A DNA stretch of 64,000 nt from Butyricicoccus intestinisimiae. Its GTDB lineage: Bacteria > Bacillota > Clostridia > Oscillospirales > Butyricicoccaceae. A program made the translations under genes and the position numbers. Shown in pieces: positions 1 through 9,247 of the stretch (the stretch's first letter is position 1; each line of letters opens with the position of its first letter). The notes under the pieces were generated by a model. The model saw only the letters and a program-made list of their open reading frames with translations. It did not search any database and was not told where the DNA came from. The DNA is taken from positions 1 through 64,000 of the forward strand of contig NZ_JAHLQI010000001.1 of assembly GCF_018918345.1 (NCBI RefSeq), read 5' to 3'.

Positions 1-46
1 AGCAATGTATGCAGCGGACTGATACTAATAGGTCGAGGGCTTGACC
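1..46 (+). rRNA. 23S ribosomal RNA, 3' end only
   Basis: The first 46 bases match the conserved 3' tail of bacterial 23S rRNA (ACTGATACTAATAGGTCGAGG, then CTTGACC). The rest of the gene lies left of the window. It is followed by an intergenic spacer and a 5S gene, so this is the end of an rRNA operon read rightward. The exact 3' end is uncertain by a few bases. Confidence 0.9.
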
Positions 47-133
47 TAAATTTGATTTGGGTAAACTCGGAAAAATGCTTCTGTCGAGTTCATCGTTGTT
101 CAGTTTTGAGGGTGCAGAAATGCAAACCAAAAT

Positions 134-251
134 AGTAGGTGTTGATTGTGATGAGGGTACACCCGTTCCCATTCCGAACACGGTAGTTAAGCTCATTTAC
201 GCTGAAAATACTTGGCTGGTGACGGCCCGGGAAGATAGGTCGATGCCTACA
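134..251 (+). rRNA. 5S ribosomal RNA
   Basis: The stretch holds the conserved 5S core (ACCCGTTCCCATTCCGAACA, then GGTAGTTAAGCTC) and the ends GTAGG (135-139) and CCTAC (246-250) pair to close helix I. Length of about 117 bases is normal for 5S. It lies 88 bases after the 23S end, and no tRNA gene is seen between or after them. Confidence 0.93.
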
Positions 252-257
252 TCAAAA

Positions 258-288
258 ACGGAACTGATTTTTTCAGTTCCGTTTTTTT
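258..288 (+). terminator. rRNA operon terminator
   Basis: A 10-bp perfect stem ACGGAACTGA/TCAGTTCCGT with a short T-rich loop runs into seven T residues. It closes the rRNA operon immediately before the next gene. Confidence 0.9.
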
Positions 289-317
289 GTGAAAATATCT
301 ATTCGGAGGAACAACAC

Positions 318-1064
318 GTGACATATTTGATTATTTGTCCGCTGGTATTTTTAGCCGGATTTGTGGATGCAGTTGCAGGCGGTGGTGGATTGATTTCACT
401 GCCTGCGTATATGCTTGCTGGGCTGCCGGTACATAATGCGATTGCCACAAATAAAATGAGTTCTACAATGGGAACATCCATTGCTACGTACCAATATGCA
501 AAGAGCGGGTATATTCCGTGGAAATTGGTTGGATTCTGCATTGCTGCAGCATTTGCCGGTTCTACCTGCGGTGCAAATTTAGCGTTGATTGTAGATGATT
601 ATTATTTTAAAATTCTGATGCTGATTATACTGCCGCTGACTGCTTTTTATGTCACACGCCCACGTTCCTTTGCAGACGACAAAATACCATATTCGCAGAC
701 GCGGACAACAGTATACAGCATGTTTATCGCATTGGGTGTCGGTGTGTATGATGGATTCTATGGCCCGGGTACCGGTACTTTTTTGATTCTTTTTTTGACC
801 GCGCTTGCACACATGGACTTGAAAAAAGCAAACGGAACAACCAAAGCGGTTAATTTGACAACCAATATATCTGCCTTGGTGATTTTTTTGCTCCATGCAA
901 AAGTTGTTCTGCCGCTTGGTATCATTGCGGGTGCATTTAATATTGCAGGAAACTATATTGGCACGAAGTTTTTTGACCGAGGCGGCGCAAAATCGGTAAA
1001 AATGCTTACGATTGTGGTCATCGCCATCTTTTTTGTCAAAATTTTATTGGAAGTGTTATCTTAA
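318..1064 (+). CDS. TSUP (TauE/SafE) family membrane exporter
   Basis: A 248-residue integral membrane protein with about seven or eight hydrophobic segments and the glycine-rich N-terminal motif GFVDAVAGGGGLISLP, followed by a second half motif GVYDGFYGPGTGTFL. This pseudo-duplicated pattern is typical of the TSUP family, which exports sulfite, sulfoacetate or other small organic anions; the substrate here is unknown. I chose the GTG at 318 because GGAGGA sits at 305-310. The open frame extends back to 57, but that part crosses the 5S gene and is not coding. It stands alone between the rRNA terminator and its own terminator. Confidence 0.88.
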   Translation: MTYLIICPLVFLAGFVDAVAGGGGLISLPAYMLAGLPVHNAIATNKMSSTMGTSIATYQYAKSGYIPWKLVGFCIAAAFAGSTCGANLALIVDDYYFKILMLIILPLTAFYVTRPRSFADDKIPYSQTRTTVYSMFIALGVGVYDGFYGPGTGTFLILFLTALAHMDLKKANGTTKAVNLTTNISALVIFLLHAKVVLPLGIIAGAFNIAGNYIGTKFFDRGGAKSVKMLTIVVIAIFFVKILLEVLS

Positions 1065-1075
1065 TTGTATTTTGC

Positions 1076-1108
1076 TCAGGCTGGACGTCGGTTCAGCCTG
1101 ATTTTTTT
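1076..1108 (+). terminator. Terminator after the TSUP gene
   Basis: Stem TCAGGCTG/CAGCCTGA with a 10-base loop followed by seven T residues, 12 bases after the stop codon. Confidence 0.85.
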
Positions 1109-1148
1109 ATAATTGGCAAGAAAAATGTAAAAAAGTTTTCCTGTGTTA

Positions 1149-1177
1149 TTGACTTTGTTTTGGGTCTATACTAATAT
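1149..1177 (+). promoter_or_regulatory. Promoter of the DUF1846-dinB pair
   Basis: TTGACT at 1149-1154 and TAATAT at 1172-1177 are separated by 17 bases. The start codon of the next gene lies 38 bases downstream, with AAAGAGG as ribosome binding site. Confidence 0.65.
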
Positions 1178-1215
1178 TTTATATAAAGATTATTGTGTAA
1201 AGAGGAACGTGTTTT

Positions 1216-2703
1216 ATGAAGATTGGCTTTGATAATGACAAATATTTGAAAATGCAGTCCGAGCATATCCGTGAACGGATTGCAAAGTTCGATAACAAAT
1301 TGTATCTGGAATTTGGCGGAAAGTTGTTTGACGATTACCATGCATCGCGTGTTCTGCCGGGATTTCAGCCGGATTCCAAGCTGCAGATGCTGATGCAGCT
1401 GAAAGATCAGGCTGAAATTGTTATTGTAATCAATGCAGAGGATATTGAGGCCAATAAAATCCGCAGTGATTACGGTATTTCTTATGATTTGGATGTTCTG
1501 CGTCTGATTGATGAATTTCAGAATGTGGGATTGTACGTCGGCAGTGTTTGCCTGACTCGCTTTGCATCGCAGCCGTCTGCGATTCTATTCCGCAAGAAGC
1601 TGAAGGAACTGGGCATCAAATCGTATTGCCATTATTCGATTCCGGGTTATCCGAGCGATGTCGCTCATATTGTCAGCGATGAGGGATATGGACGAAATGA
1701 CTATATTGAAACGGAACGCCCGCTGATCGTCATTACGGCACCGGGTCCGGGCAGCGGCAAAATGGCAACCTGTCTGTCGCAGCTGTATCATGAATACAAG
1801 CGCGGTGTAAAGGCTGGATATGCAAAGTTTGAGACATTCCCGATTTGGAACTTGCCGCTCAAGCATCCAGTCAATTTGGCATATGAAGCGGCGACTGCCG
1901 ATTTGAATGATGTGAATATGATCGACCCGTTCCATTTGGATGCATACGGAAAAACAACGGTCAATTACAATCGAGATATTGAAATCTTTCCGGTCGTTCG
2001 CGCCATGTTTGAGCTGATTGCCGGCAAGAGCCCATATCAGTCTCCGACAGATATGGGTGTCAATATGGCGGGCAACTGCATCATAGACGATGATGCGTGT
2101 CGCAGAGCATCGGAGCAGGAGATTATCCGCAGATATTACAAGTGCCTGTGCGACAAAAAACGAAACGGCACGACAAAGGATGATTTGAATAAGCTGGAGC
2201 TGCTGATGAATCAGGCTGGTGTCAGCGTGCACGACCGCGCGGTGCGCAATGCGGCGCTTGACAAAGAAGAACAGACAGACGGACCGAGTGCCGCTATTGA
2301 ATTGCCGGATGGCACCATTGTGACGGGAAAAACCAGCGCGCTGCTGGGCCCGATGGCAGGCGCACTGCTCAATGCACTCAAGCACTTGACAGGTATTGAC
2401 AAAGAAACCGATTTGGTATCTCCGCAGGCAATTAAGCCGATTCAGGATCTCAAAACAGTCTATTTGGGAAGCAAAAACCCGCGTCTGCACACCGACGAAG
2501 TTTTGATTGCGCTGTCTGCATCGGCAGAAGACAATGTGCTGGCGCGTCAGGCGATGGAAAAGCTGCCGGAGCTGCGCGGCTGCGATGCACATTGTACTGT
2601 GCTGCTGTCCAGTGTGGATGAACAGATTTGCAATCGTCTGGGAATGTATTTGACGTGTGAACCGAAATATGAGGAAGCATCTCGGTTGTATCATAAAAAT
2701 TAA
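1216..2703 (+). CDS. DUF1846 (UPF0371) family protein
   Basis: A 495-residue soluble protein that matches the full-length DUF1846/UPF0371 family by its N-terminus (GFDNDKYLKMQSEHIRERI) and the conserved segment TAPGPGSGKMATCLSQLYHE near residues 175-195, which looks like a nucleotide-binding loop. The family is common in Firmicutes and Actinobacteria; I know of no established biochemical role. It has no signal peptide or membrane segment. The start is set by AAGAGGAACGTG upstream. The DNA polymerase IV gene begins 11 bases after its stop, so the two are probably co-transcribed. Confidence 0.9.
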   Translation: MKIGFDNDKYLKMQSEHIRERIAKFDNKLYLEFGGKLFDDYHASRVLPGFQPDSKLQMLMQLKDQAEIVIVINAEDIEANKIRSDYGISYDLDVLRLIDEFQNVGLYVGSVCLTRFASQPSAILFRKKLKELGIKSYCHYSIPGYPSDVAHIVSDEGYGRNDYIETERPLIVITAPGPGSGKMATCLSQLYHEYKRGVKAGYAKFETFPIWNLPLKHPVNLAYEAATADLNDVNMIDPFHLDAYGKTTVNYNRDIEIFPVVRAMFELIAGKSPYQSPTDMGVNMAGNCIIDDDACRRASEQEIIRRYYKCLCDKKRNGTTKDDLNKLELLMNQAGVSVHDRAVRNAALDKEEQTDGPSAAIELPDGTIVTGKTSALLGPMAGALLNALKHLTGIDKETDLVSPQAIKPIQDLKTVYLGSKNPRLHTDEVLIALSASAEDNVLARQAMEKLPELRGCDAHCTVLLSSVDEQICNRLGMYLTCEPKYEEASRLYHKN

Positions 2704-2714
2704 GAACGAACAAC

Positions 2715-3956
2715 ATGGAACGGCTGATTTTTCATATTGATGTCAACAGCGCATATCTTTCTTGGGAGTCAGCGCGACGCCTCAAAGAAGGAAAAGAAGA
2801 TTTGCGGTTGATTCCTGCCTGTATTGGCGGAGATCCGAAAAAGCGTACCGGTGTTGTTCTGGCAAAATCTATTCCGGCAAAACGGTTTGGCATTTGCACG
2901 GGAGAACCAATGGGAGCGGCACTGCGAAAGTGTCCGCAGTTGGTCATTGCTCCACCGGATTTTTCCCTATATCAGCAGTATTCTGAGGCATTTCTTGCGA
3001 TTTGCCGTCAATATGCACCGGCTTTGGAGCAGTTTTCCATTGACGAATGTTTTTTGGATATGACCGGTACGCGCACAACATATCCGGATCCGATTGCACT
3101 GGCATATGAAATCAAGAACGTCATTCGCGACACCTTGGGGTTCACAGTAAATGTGGGCATTGCACGCAATAAACTGCTTGCAAAAATGGCGAGTGATTTT
3201 GAAAAGCCGGATCGCGTACATACGCTGTTTCCGGATGAACTGGAAAATAAATTGTGGCCGCTTCCGGTCGGACAGCTTTTGACAGTCGGAAAAACAACCG
3301 CGAATAAGCTGCAAAAAGCGGGTATTGCGACGATTGGAGATTTGGCACAGCAGCCGGCTGCGCGATTGCAGGCCATGCTTGGAAAAAAATGGGGCATACA
3401 GCTGCACGCGTATGCAAACGGCATTGACCATTCGCCGATCATCGATGTGCCGCAAAAGGCCAAGGGATACAGCATTTCGACAACGGTAGAGGACAACGTT
3501 TCTTCCGCCGAACAGGCAAATCACATTTTATTGACGTTGGCGGACAGCGTTTCTGCGCGTATGCGGGCGGATGGAGCGAAAACCGCGTGCATTGCTGTTA
3601 GCATTCGTTCCAATGACTTCCGCAACCGTTCGCATCAGTGCAAGCTGCATCAGCCGGAGGACACCACGCAGGTCATTTACGAAACCGCAAAACAGCTGTT
3701 CTCAGCCTTGTGGGATCAGCACACGCCGCTTCGGCTGCTTGGTATTTCCCTGACAGAGGTGACGTGGGATGAGAATGAACAGCTTTCTTTGTTTGCCGAC
3801 CCAAAGCATGAGAAGGAAAGAAAGCTGGATCGCGCGGTGGATGCCATTCGGAAGAAATATGGCATGGATACCATTGCGCGCGGAGCAGTTTTGGGTGACA
3901 AGCATATTGTTGGCAAAAAGTATCGCGCGCAAGTGGAAAATAAGCGAAAAAGATAG
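2715..3956 (+). CDS. dinB: DNA polymerase IV (Y family)
   Basis: A 413-residue Y-family translesion DNA polymerase. The N-terminus FHIDVNSAYLSWE carries the first catalytic aspartate, and SIDECFLDMTGT (about residues 107-118) carries the Asp-Glu pair that holds the metal ions. The little-finger region follows, and the C-terminus is basic (KKYRAQVENKRKR). EQLSLFAD near residue 357 resembles the QLSLF clamp-binding motif, which would recruit the enzyme to the beta clamp. No LexA box could be identified in the upstream region. Bypass of damaged bases with low fidelity is the known family role. Confidence 0.95.
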   Translation: MERLIFHIDVNSAYLSWESARRLKEGKEDLRLIPACIGGDPKKRTGVVLAKSIPAKRFGICTGEPMGAALRKCPQLVIAPPDFSLYQQYSEAFLAICRQYAPALEQFSIDECFLDMTGTRTTYPDPIALAYEIKNVIRDTLGFTVNVGIARNKLLAKMASDFEKPDRVHTLFPDELENKLWPLPVGQLLTVGKTTANKLQKAGIATIGDLAQQPAARLQAMLGKKWGIQLHAYANGIDHSPIIDVPQKAKGYSISTTVEDNVSSAEQANHILLTLADSVSARMRADGAKTACIAVSIRSNDFRNRSHQCKLHQPEDTTQVIYETAKQLFSALWDQHTPLRLLGISLTEVTWDENEQLSLFADPKHEKERKLDRAVDAIRKKYGMDTIARGAVLGDKHIVGKKYRAQVENKRKR

Positions 3957-3957
3957 A

Positions 3958-3994
3958 CAAAACCCGTGGGTGAAACAATCACTCACGGGTTTTG
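3958..3994. terminator. Bidirectional terminator between dinB and the MATE gene
   Basis: AACCCGTGGGTGA (3961-3973) pairs with TCACTCACGGGTT (3979-3991) with one G-T pair. A-rich and T-rich flanks let it work for both convergent genes. Confidence 0.85.
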
Positions 3995-3997
3995 CTG

Positions 3998-5374
3998 TTA
4001 AAATGAAGCATGGAGCTCCAATTGCCGCATATGCTGCATTTCCTGTCGAATCATAAAGACGCTGACAACGGCGGCTACACCGTCCGCAATGGGGCCGGAA
4101 TATAAAATGCCGTCTATGCCGAAAAATAACGGTAGAATCAAAATCAGCGGCAGCAGGAATAAAATCTGTCGGGTCATGGACAAGAACAGTCCCTTGACCG
4201 GCTGACCAATTGCCGTGAAAAACGTAGAGAAAATTGGCTGCAGACAATTCAAAAACGTGCAGAAGAAAAAGACGCGGAAGTACGAAATCGCGAATTCAAA
4301 ATACAAGGCATCGCCGGAGCCAAACAGAGAGGTAATCTGCCGCGGAAACAGCTGAAATACGACAAACGATGTGATAGAAATCACGAAGCCGCAGCGGATG
4401 GCAAGGTGGTATACCTTGCGGACGCGGGCATATTGCTGTGCGCCATAATTGAAGCTGGCAATTGGCTGTACCGACTGCGAAAGACCGATAATCACGGAGA
4501 AGAAGATCTGATTGACCTTGGTGATGATGCCGGCGCAGGCGAGCGGAATTTCTTCGCCGTATATCGACATGGCGCCGTAATGCGTCAGAGACTTGTTCAG
4601 GGCGATTTGTACGACGGTCATGGCAATCTGATTGAAGCTCTGCGCGGCGCCCAGCGCGGCAATGCGGCACACGCAATCTTTGCGAGGATGCAAATGCTGG
4701 CGGGTGATAGCGACTGTTTTATAGTGCATGAGATAGCGCACCGCCAGTGCAGCGGAGACAATTTGTCCTATAATGGTCGCCAGTGCGGCGCCTGCCATGC
4801 CCCAATGAAAACCAAAGATAAAAATAGGGTCTAGAATCAAGTTGATGATTGCGCCGACCAGATTGCAAGTCATGGTGAAACGCGGGCTTCCGTCTGCGCG
4901 AATCAAATGTCCGCCGCCGGTAGCCAAAATCAAAAACGGAAAACCAAACGCTGTAATCGCTGTATATGTTCTCGCATAGCCCAAAATGTCTTGGGTGGAG
5001 CCGAAAAACCGAAGCATGGGCGTCAGAAATAGATGGGCGACAATACACAGCACGACACCGCAGATGACGAGCATGGAAATCGCGTTGCCGACATAGAAAG
5101 CGGCGCGCTTGGCGTCTCCTTCGCCCATGGTCAGATTAAAGGCAGAGGCGCCGCCGATGCCGAACATCAGCGCGATGGCGATGCAGATGGTTGTCAGAGG
5201 AAAGGCAACGTTTGTCGCAGCGTTGCCAAGAGCGCCGATGCTCCAGCCGATAAATACCTGATCGACAATGTTATACAGCGCACTGACCAGCATGGCGATG
5301 ATGCTCGGAATGGCAAAGGTGCGCAATAATTTGCTGACTTTCTCTGTTTTCAGCGGATTTTGAACTGCTTGCAA
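3998..5374 (-). CDS. MATE family efflux transporter
   Basis: A 458-residue membrane protein with about twelve hydrophobic segments. The N-terminal motif LLRTFAIPSIIAMLVSALYNIVDQVFIG is typical of MATE proteins, which export cationic drugs or metabolites using Na+ or H+ gradients. I chose a TTG start at 5374 because AGAAAGGAGT lies about eight bases upstream; the frame stays open to 5455, but that extension has no ribosome binding site and is not part of the family. A hairpin closing the next gene upstream separates the two units. The substrate cannot be told. Confidence 0.9.
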   Translation of the reverse strand: MQAVQNPLKTEKVSKLLRTFAIPSIIAMLVSALYNIVDQVFIGWSIGALGNAATNVAFPLTTICIAIALMFGIGGASAFNLTMGEGDAKRAAFYVGNAISMLVICGVVLCIVAHLFLTPMLRFFGSTQDILGYARTYTAITAFGFPFLILATGGGHLIRADGSPRFTMTCNLVGAIINLILDPIFIFGFHWGMAGAALATIIGQIVSAALAVRYLMHYKTVAITRQHLHPRKDCVCRIAALGAAQSFNQIAMTVVQIALNKSLTHYGAMSIYGEEIPLACAGIITKVNQIFFSVIIGLSQSVQPIASFNYGAQQYARVRKVYHLAIRCGFVISITSFVVFQLFPRQITSLFGSGDALYFEFAISYFRVFFFCTFLNCLQPIFSTFFTAIGQPVKGLFLSMTRQILFLLPLILILPLFFGIDGILYSGPIADGVAAVVSVFMIRQEMQHMRQLELHASF

Positions 5375-5451
5375 AAGAAAACTCCTTTCTGAATCATCGT
5401 GAATTTTACGGAGTATTAGTGTACCAAATACAGGGATAAAAGTCAAGAAAT

Positions 5452-5486
5452 GCAAACATGCACTGCCGAAAATCGACAGTGCATGT
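5452..5486 (-). terminator. Terminator after the PAP2 gene
   Basis: A perfect 10-bp stem, ACATGCACTG (5456-5465) with CAGTGCATGT (5477-5486), is followed on the minus strand by a short T-rich tract. Confidence 0.75.
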
Positions 5487-5491
5487 AATTA

Positions 5492-6058
5492 TTATATGCG
5501 GAATCGTTTGATAGAAAGTTTTTTCAGTTTTTTCAGCTTTTTCCATACCCATGGCGTGACAAACCAGCCGACGCAGCTTCCCAGAAGGATGCCCCCGAGC
5601 ACATCTGTCGGATAGTGCAGATACAGATATAGGCGGGAAAACGAAATGAGACCTGCGAGAACATACGCCGCCATGCCCGCACGTTTGTGATTGCGCAGCA
5701 GAGCGGTTGCCGCAGCAAACGAAGAGGACGTATGTCCGGATGGAAAGGAAGATGTCGTTGGCAGCGCAATCAGCATTTGTGAAATGGGATGTACGACAAA
5801 CGGGCGGGCGCGATTGAGCAGATGTTTGAGAATTCCCTCGCCGAGTGCCAGATTGACCAGCAGGCAGACAGCCATGCAAAGACCTGCCGTGCGTGTCTTT
5901 TTTCTGTACAACAGGACAAGAGTAATCACAATCCAGATAAAACCGGCGTTGTTCAGCTTGGACAGCACAGGAAAAATGACATCCGAAAATCCGCACCGCA
6001 GGTGTTCCTGTATTTCCAATAAGATAGAGAGGTCGAGATTTGTAATCGCTTGCAGCAT
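5492..6058 (-). CDS. PAP2 family phosphatase (undecaprenyl-diphosphatase-like)
   Basis: A 188-residue membrane protein with all three parts of the PAP2 signature: KHLLNRARP (KX6RP), PSGH, and SRLYLYLHYPTD (SRX5HX3D). Five or six hydrophobic segments surround them. Members remove phosphate from lipid phosphates, in bacteria often undecaprenyl pyrophosphate during recycling of the cell-wall carrier. That substrate is inference here. It starts nine bases after the stop of the COG2426 gene, so the two form a small operon; both are membrane proteins. Confidence 0.88.
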   Translation of the reverse strand: MLQAITNLDLSILLEIQEHLRCGFSDVIFPVLSKLNNAGFIWIVITLVLLYRKKTRTAGLCMAVCLLVNLALGEGILKHLLNRARPFVVHPISQMLIALPTTSSFPSGHTSSSFAAATALLRNHKRAGMAAYVLAGLISFSRLYLYLHYPTDVLGGILLGSCVGWFVTPWVWKKLKKLKKLSIKRFRI

Positions 6059-6067
6059 CGTGCACCC

Positions 6068-6565
6068 TCAGGCAAACAGATGCGCCAGACCGACAACACC
6101 GCGCGAAGCAACGGTCATAATGATGCCGGCGGTCAGGATGCCGAGCAGAACGGCAGGAAAGGACTTTTTCGGCGGAACTTCCAGCAGAGACGCGATGACG
6201 GAACCGGACCATGCGCCGGTGCCTGGCAGCGGAATGCCGACAAACAGCCACAGACCGACAAATGCCACCTTCTGGATGGTGTCCGATTTGCTGAGCAGGT
6301 GCTTTTCGTACCAGTGGGTCAGGCGGGAAAGCATCGGCAGCGTTTTCATCCAAGCGATGAGCTTTTTTCCGAAAATCAGGATAAACGGAATCGGAATCAT
6401 ATTGCCGACAATGCTGAGCAGCAGCACGTTGAGCCAAGGCAGGCCAAACGCTGTGCCGACGATGACGGAGCCGCGCAACTCAATCAGCGGAATCATGGAG
6501 ACGATGAATACCGCACCATATGCACTGATGTGCGCAACGAGAAAATTGAATATAGTGTTGATCAT
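6068..6565 (-). CDS. COG2426 family small-multidrug-export-like membrane protein
   Basis: A 165-residue protein with four or five hydrophobic segments and the motifs IPLIELRGSVIVG and GIPLPGTGAWSG, which mark the COG2426 family (named putative small multidrug export protein, and distantly like DedA proteins). The start ATG at 6565 has AAGGAG at a good distance; the open frame to 6772 is not supported. The Glu-Leu-Arg-Gly and Gly-Thr-Gly-Ala motifs are re-entrant-loop-like. Because DedA relatives help flip lipid carriers, a link with the adjoining PAP2 phosphatase in undecaprenyl carrier recycling is possible but unproven. Confidence 0.8.
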   Translation of the reverse strand: MINTIFNFLVAHISAYGAVFIVSMIPLIELRGSVIVGTAFGLPWLNVLLLSIVGNMIPIPFILIFGKKLIAWMKTLPMLSRLTHWYEKHLLSKSDTIQKVAFVGLWLFVGIPLPGTGAWSGSVIASLLEVPPKKSFPAVLLGILTAGIIMTVASRGVVGLAHLFA

Positions 6566-6744
6566 GTGCAAACTCCTTGTATGCGGTACTCGATGTACTC
6601 GCAGAATATGTAAGATATAGTATACCACAAATATACGGGAGAAACCGTAAATAAATTGGAAAATATACACGATACAAACGGGAGTCTTTGTGTGCACAAT
6701 CATGAAATCATCACGAAAAAAACAGAAGCCGAACGCGTGCGCGG

Positions 6745-6773
6745 TTGCAAGATGCGTGGGGTTGTGATACAAT
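6745..6773 (+). promoter_or_regulatory. Promoter of the aminotransferase-tagO-wecB unit
   Basis: TTGCAA at 6745-6750 and TACAAT at 6768-6773 with a 17-base spacer, 67 bases before the start codon. The 275-base divergent gap 6566-6840 otherwise shows only a TATACT (on the minus strand, near 6620) that could serve the COG2426 gene. Confidence 0.65.
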
Positions 6774-6840
6774 CATTTATATGCGTATTCTTTTGTATAA
6801 CAGAAGCTGCGAAATTTAAAATTCATTGACAGGAGCGTTT

Positions 6841-8034
6841 ATGATGGAATATAAAATTGCTGACCATATTGCGGCAATGAAGCCGTCCGCAATTCGTGAG
6901 ATTTTCAAAGTTTTGGTAGATCCGGAAGTCATTGCACTTTCCGCAGGTTCCCCAGACTCCAGCGCGTATCCGGTAAAGGAAATGGCAGAAGTGGGCGATG
7001 AAATCTTTGCAAATGAGTTTGTCACCACGCTGGGCTACGGCACGACAGAGGGCTACACGCCGCTTCGCGAGCAGACCAAGAAGCGCCTGCGCGAGAAATA
7101 TCAGACCGGCACAGATGACGACGATGTTATCATCACAACCGGCGGTCAGCAGACAATCAGCCTGTTTACCCAGACCATGATTAACAAGGGCGATGTCATT
7201 GTATGCGAGGAGCCGAGCTTTATCGGCGCACTCAATGCATTCCGCAGCTTTGGCGCACAGCTCAAGGGCGTTCCGATGGATGATGACGGCATGCGCATGG
7301 ATCTGCTGGAGGAAGTGCTGTCCACGACAAAAAATGTCAAGTTTATTTACGTCATCCCTACCTTCCAGAATCCGTCTGGCCGTACTATGACACTGGAGCG
7401 CCGCAAGCAGCTGCTTGAACTGGCAAAGAAGTATGACGTACTCATTTTGGAGGACAACCCGTACTTTGAGCTGCGCTATGAGGGCGAACCGGTGGCAACC
7501 GTGAAGTCGATGGATACCGAGGGCCGCGTGGTATATGCAGGCTCGTATTCCAAGGTGCTGTCTCCGGGCATGCGTATTGGCTTCTGTCTGGCAAACAAGG
7601 AAATCATCAATCGCATGGTTGTGTGCAAGCAGGTCAGCGATGTACACACCAACATGTACTTCCAGATGCTGGTATCGAAGTATTTGGACAAGTATGATCT
7701 GGATGCACACATCAAGGAAATCTGTGAGCTGCATAAAATCAAGCGCGATGCTATGCTCAAGGCACTGGAAAAGTATGTAGACCCGCGCGTGACCTTTACG
7801 CATCCGAACGGCGGCCTGTTTATCTGGGGCGAACTGCCGAAGGGCTATGACGGCTTCAAGCTGTGCCAGGAGATTACCAAGAAGAAGGTCGCCTGTGTGC
7901 CGGGCAATGCATTCCTGACCGATGAGAACGGCGTGTCGAATGGCTTCCGTCTCAACTTCTCGATGCCGAGTCTGGAAAACATTGAAATTGCCTGCCAGCG
8001 CATTGGCGAAACCGTTGCAGAGTTCTTGAAGTAA
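6841..8034 (+). CDS. PLP-dependent aminotransferase, class I/II
   Basis: A 397-residue fold-type I aminotransferase. The segment SYSKVLSPGMRIGF (about residues 232-245) holds the lysine that binds pyridoxal phosphate, and EDNPYFELRY carries the Asp that contacts the ring nitrogen. ITTGGQQTISL is the phosphate-binding region. It resembles the 2-aminoadipate/aromatic aminotransferase (LysN-like) branch and lacks the N-terminal HTH of MocR regulators. The donor and acceptor cannot be assigned. AGGAG at 6831-6835 serves ATG 6841; the adjoining ATG 6844 is an alternative. Confidence 0.88.
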   Translation: MMEYKIADHIAAMKPSAIREIFKVLVDPEVIALSAGSPDSSAYPVKEMAEVGDEIFANEFVTTLGYGTTEGYTPLREQTKKRLREKYQTGTDDDDVIITTGGQQTISLFTQTMINKGDVIVCEEPSFIGALNAFRSFGAQLKGVPMDDDGMRMDLLEEVLSTTKNVKFIYVIPTFQNPSGRTMTLERRKQLLELAKKYDVLILEDNPYFELRYEGEPVATVKSMDTEGRVVYAGSYSKVLSPGMRIGFCLANKEIINRMVVCKQVSDVHTNMYFQMLVSKYLDKYDLDAHIKEICELHKIKRDAMLKALEKYVDPRVTFTHPNGGLFIWGELPKGYDGFKLCQEITKKKVACVPGNAFLTDENGVSNGFRLNFSMPSLENIEIACQRIGETVAEFLK

Positions 8035-8068
8035 CAGAAACTACTGTGTTTTTGAGGAAATTAACGAT

Positions 8069-9247
8069 ATGGATGAAGTATATCAGGTTGTGCTGAAGGT
8101 ACTGGCGGCGTTTTTTGTGACAGGAATTTTGTCCTTTTTGCTGACGCCGCCGGTCAAACGACTCGCACACCGCATTGGTGCGATTGACGTGCCGAAGGAT
8201 GCGCGCCGTATGCACAAAAAACCGATTCCGCGTCTGGGCGGTCTGGCAATCTACATCAGCTTTGTTATTGTCAGCTTGGTGCTCGGACAGTGGAATATGC
8301 AGAATTTTACCATTCTGATCGGTTCGGCGATCATTGTCGTTTTGGGCATTTTCGATGACAGAAACGCGCTGAGCGCCAAATTTAAGTTCGGTATTCAGCT
8401 GATTGCAGCGGCAATTCCGGTGGTATTCGGCAATTTGCGCATCGAGCTGATTACCAATCCGAATCTGTTCAGCGGAGAGCTGTATGTGAAGTTCGGTGCA
8501 CTCGCGATTCCGATTACAATTATCTGGATTGTTGCCATTACCAATGCGGTCAATCTCATTGACGGCTTGGATGGCCTGGCGGTTGGCGTCTCTGCGATTG
8601 CCTGCATGACTATGCTGGCGGTATCGCTGCTGATTGGTGAGGTGCCGATTGCGATTTTGCTCGCCGTGCTGGCGGGTGCCTGTGTGGGATTTATGCCGTT
8701 CAATTTAAATCCGGCAAGCATCTTCATGGGAGACACCGGCTCGACATTTTTGGGCTTTATGCTGGCAACACTGTCCATTCAGGGCATGTTTAAGGTTTAT
8801 GCCATTATTTCGTTTGCGGTTCCGTTTTTGATTTTGGGTCTGCCGATTTTTGACACGGCGTTTGCATTTACACGCCGTATTCTGTCCGGACGCAGCCCGT
8901 TTTCTCCGGATCGCGGACATGTACATCACAGACTGATTGACATGGGATTCAATCAGAAGCAGACCGTGGCGATTTTGTATATCATTTCGACGGTGTTGGG
9001 ATTGCTCGCCGTTGTGCTGACAACCTCTGGTGAGTACCGTGCCATTGTGATGGTACTGGTTGTGCTGATTACCTGTGTGGTCGGCGGAGGCATCTATTTG
9101 TCTGCGGAACGCAGAAAGATGAAGCTGCACGAGCAAAAGCTGCACGAGCTCAATCAGCAGGAGAATGAACAACAAAAAATTGCAGAACAGACGCAGGATG
9201 CCGATGACACATCGGATCGCGGAGGATTTGACAATGAAGACAATTAA
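8069..9247 (+). CDS. MraY/WecA-type undecaprenyl-phosphate sugar-1-phosphate transferase
   Basis: A 392-residue polytopic membrane enzyme with about ten hydrophobic segments. Recognised motifs are KKPIPRLGGLAIY, the metal site NLIDGLDGLA (about 166-175), FMGDTGST (about 219-226) and the cytoplasmic histidine motif RGHVHHRL. These define WecA/TagO enzymes that move GlcNAc-1-phosphate from UDP-GlcNAc to undecaprenyl phosphate, the first step of teichoic-acid-like or other wall glycan synthesis. The C-terminal tail of about 50 residues is charged and glutamine-rich. The wecB start overlaps its end by 14 bases, indicating translational coupling. Confidence 0.9.
   Translation: MDEVYQVVLKVLAAFFVTGILSFLLTPPVKRLAHRIGAIDVPKDARRMHKKPIPRLGGLAIYISFVIVSLVLGQWNMQNFTILIGSAIIVVLGIFDDRNALSAKFKFGIQLIAAAIPVVFGNLRIELITNPNLFSGELYVKFGALAIPITIIWIVAITNAVNLIDGLDGLAVGVSAIACMTMLAVSLLIGEVPIAILLAVLAGACVGFMPFNLNPASIFMGDTGSTFLGFMLATLSIQGMFKVYAIISFAVPFLILGLPIFDTAFAFTRRILSGRSPFSPDRGHVHHRLIDMGFNQKQTVAILYIISTVLGLLAVVLTTSGEYRAIVMVLVVLITCVVGGGIYLSAERRKMKLHEQKLHELNQQENEQQKIAEQTQDADDTSDRGGFDNEDN

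Noticed and set aside
57-317. Upstream extension of the TSUP exporter frame
   Set aside because: It crosses the 23S-5S spacer, the 5S gene and the rRNA terminator. The GTG at 318 with GGAGGA is the sensible start.
5406-6437. 343-codon minus-strand frame over the PAP2 and COG2426 genes
   Set aside because: It is in a different frame from both genes, which have complete family motifs and good starts. Its product is His/Cys/Arg-rich and not protein-like.
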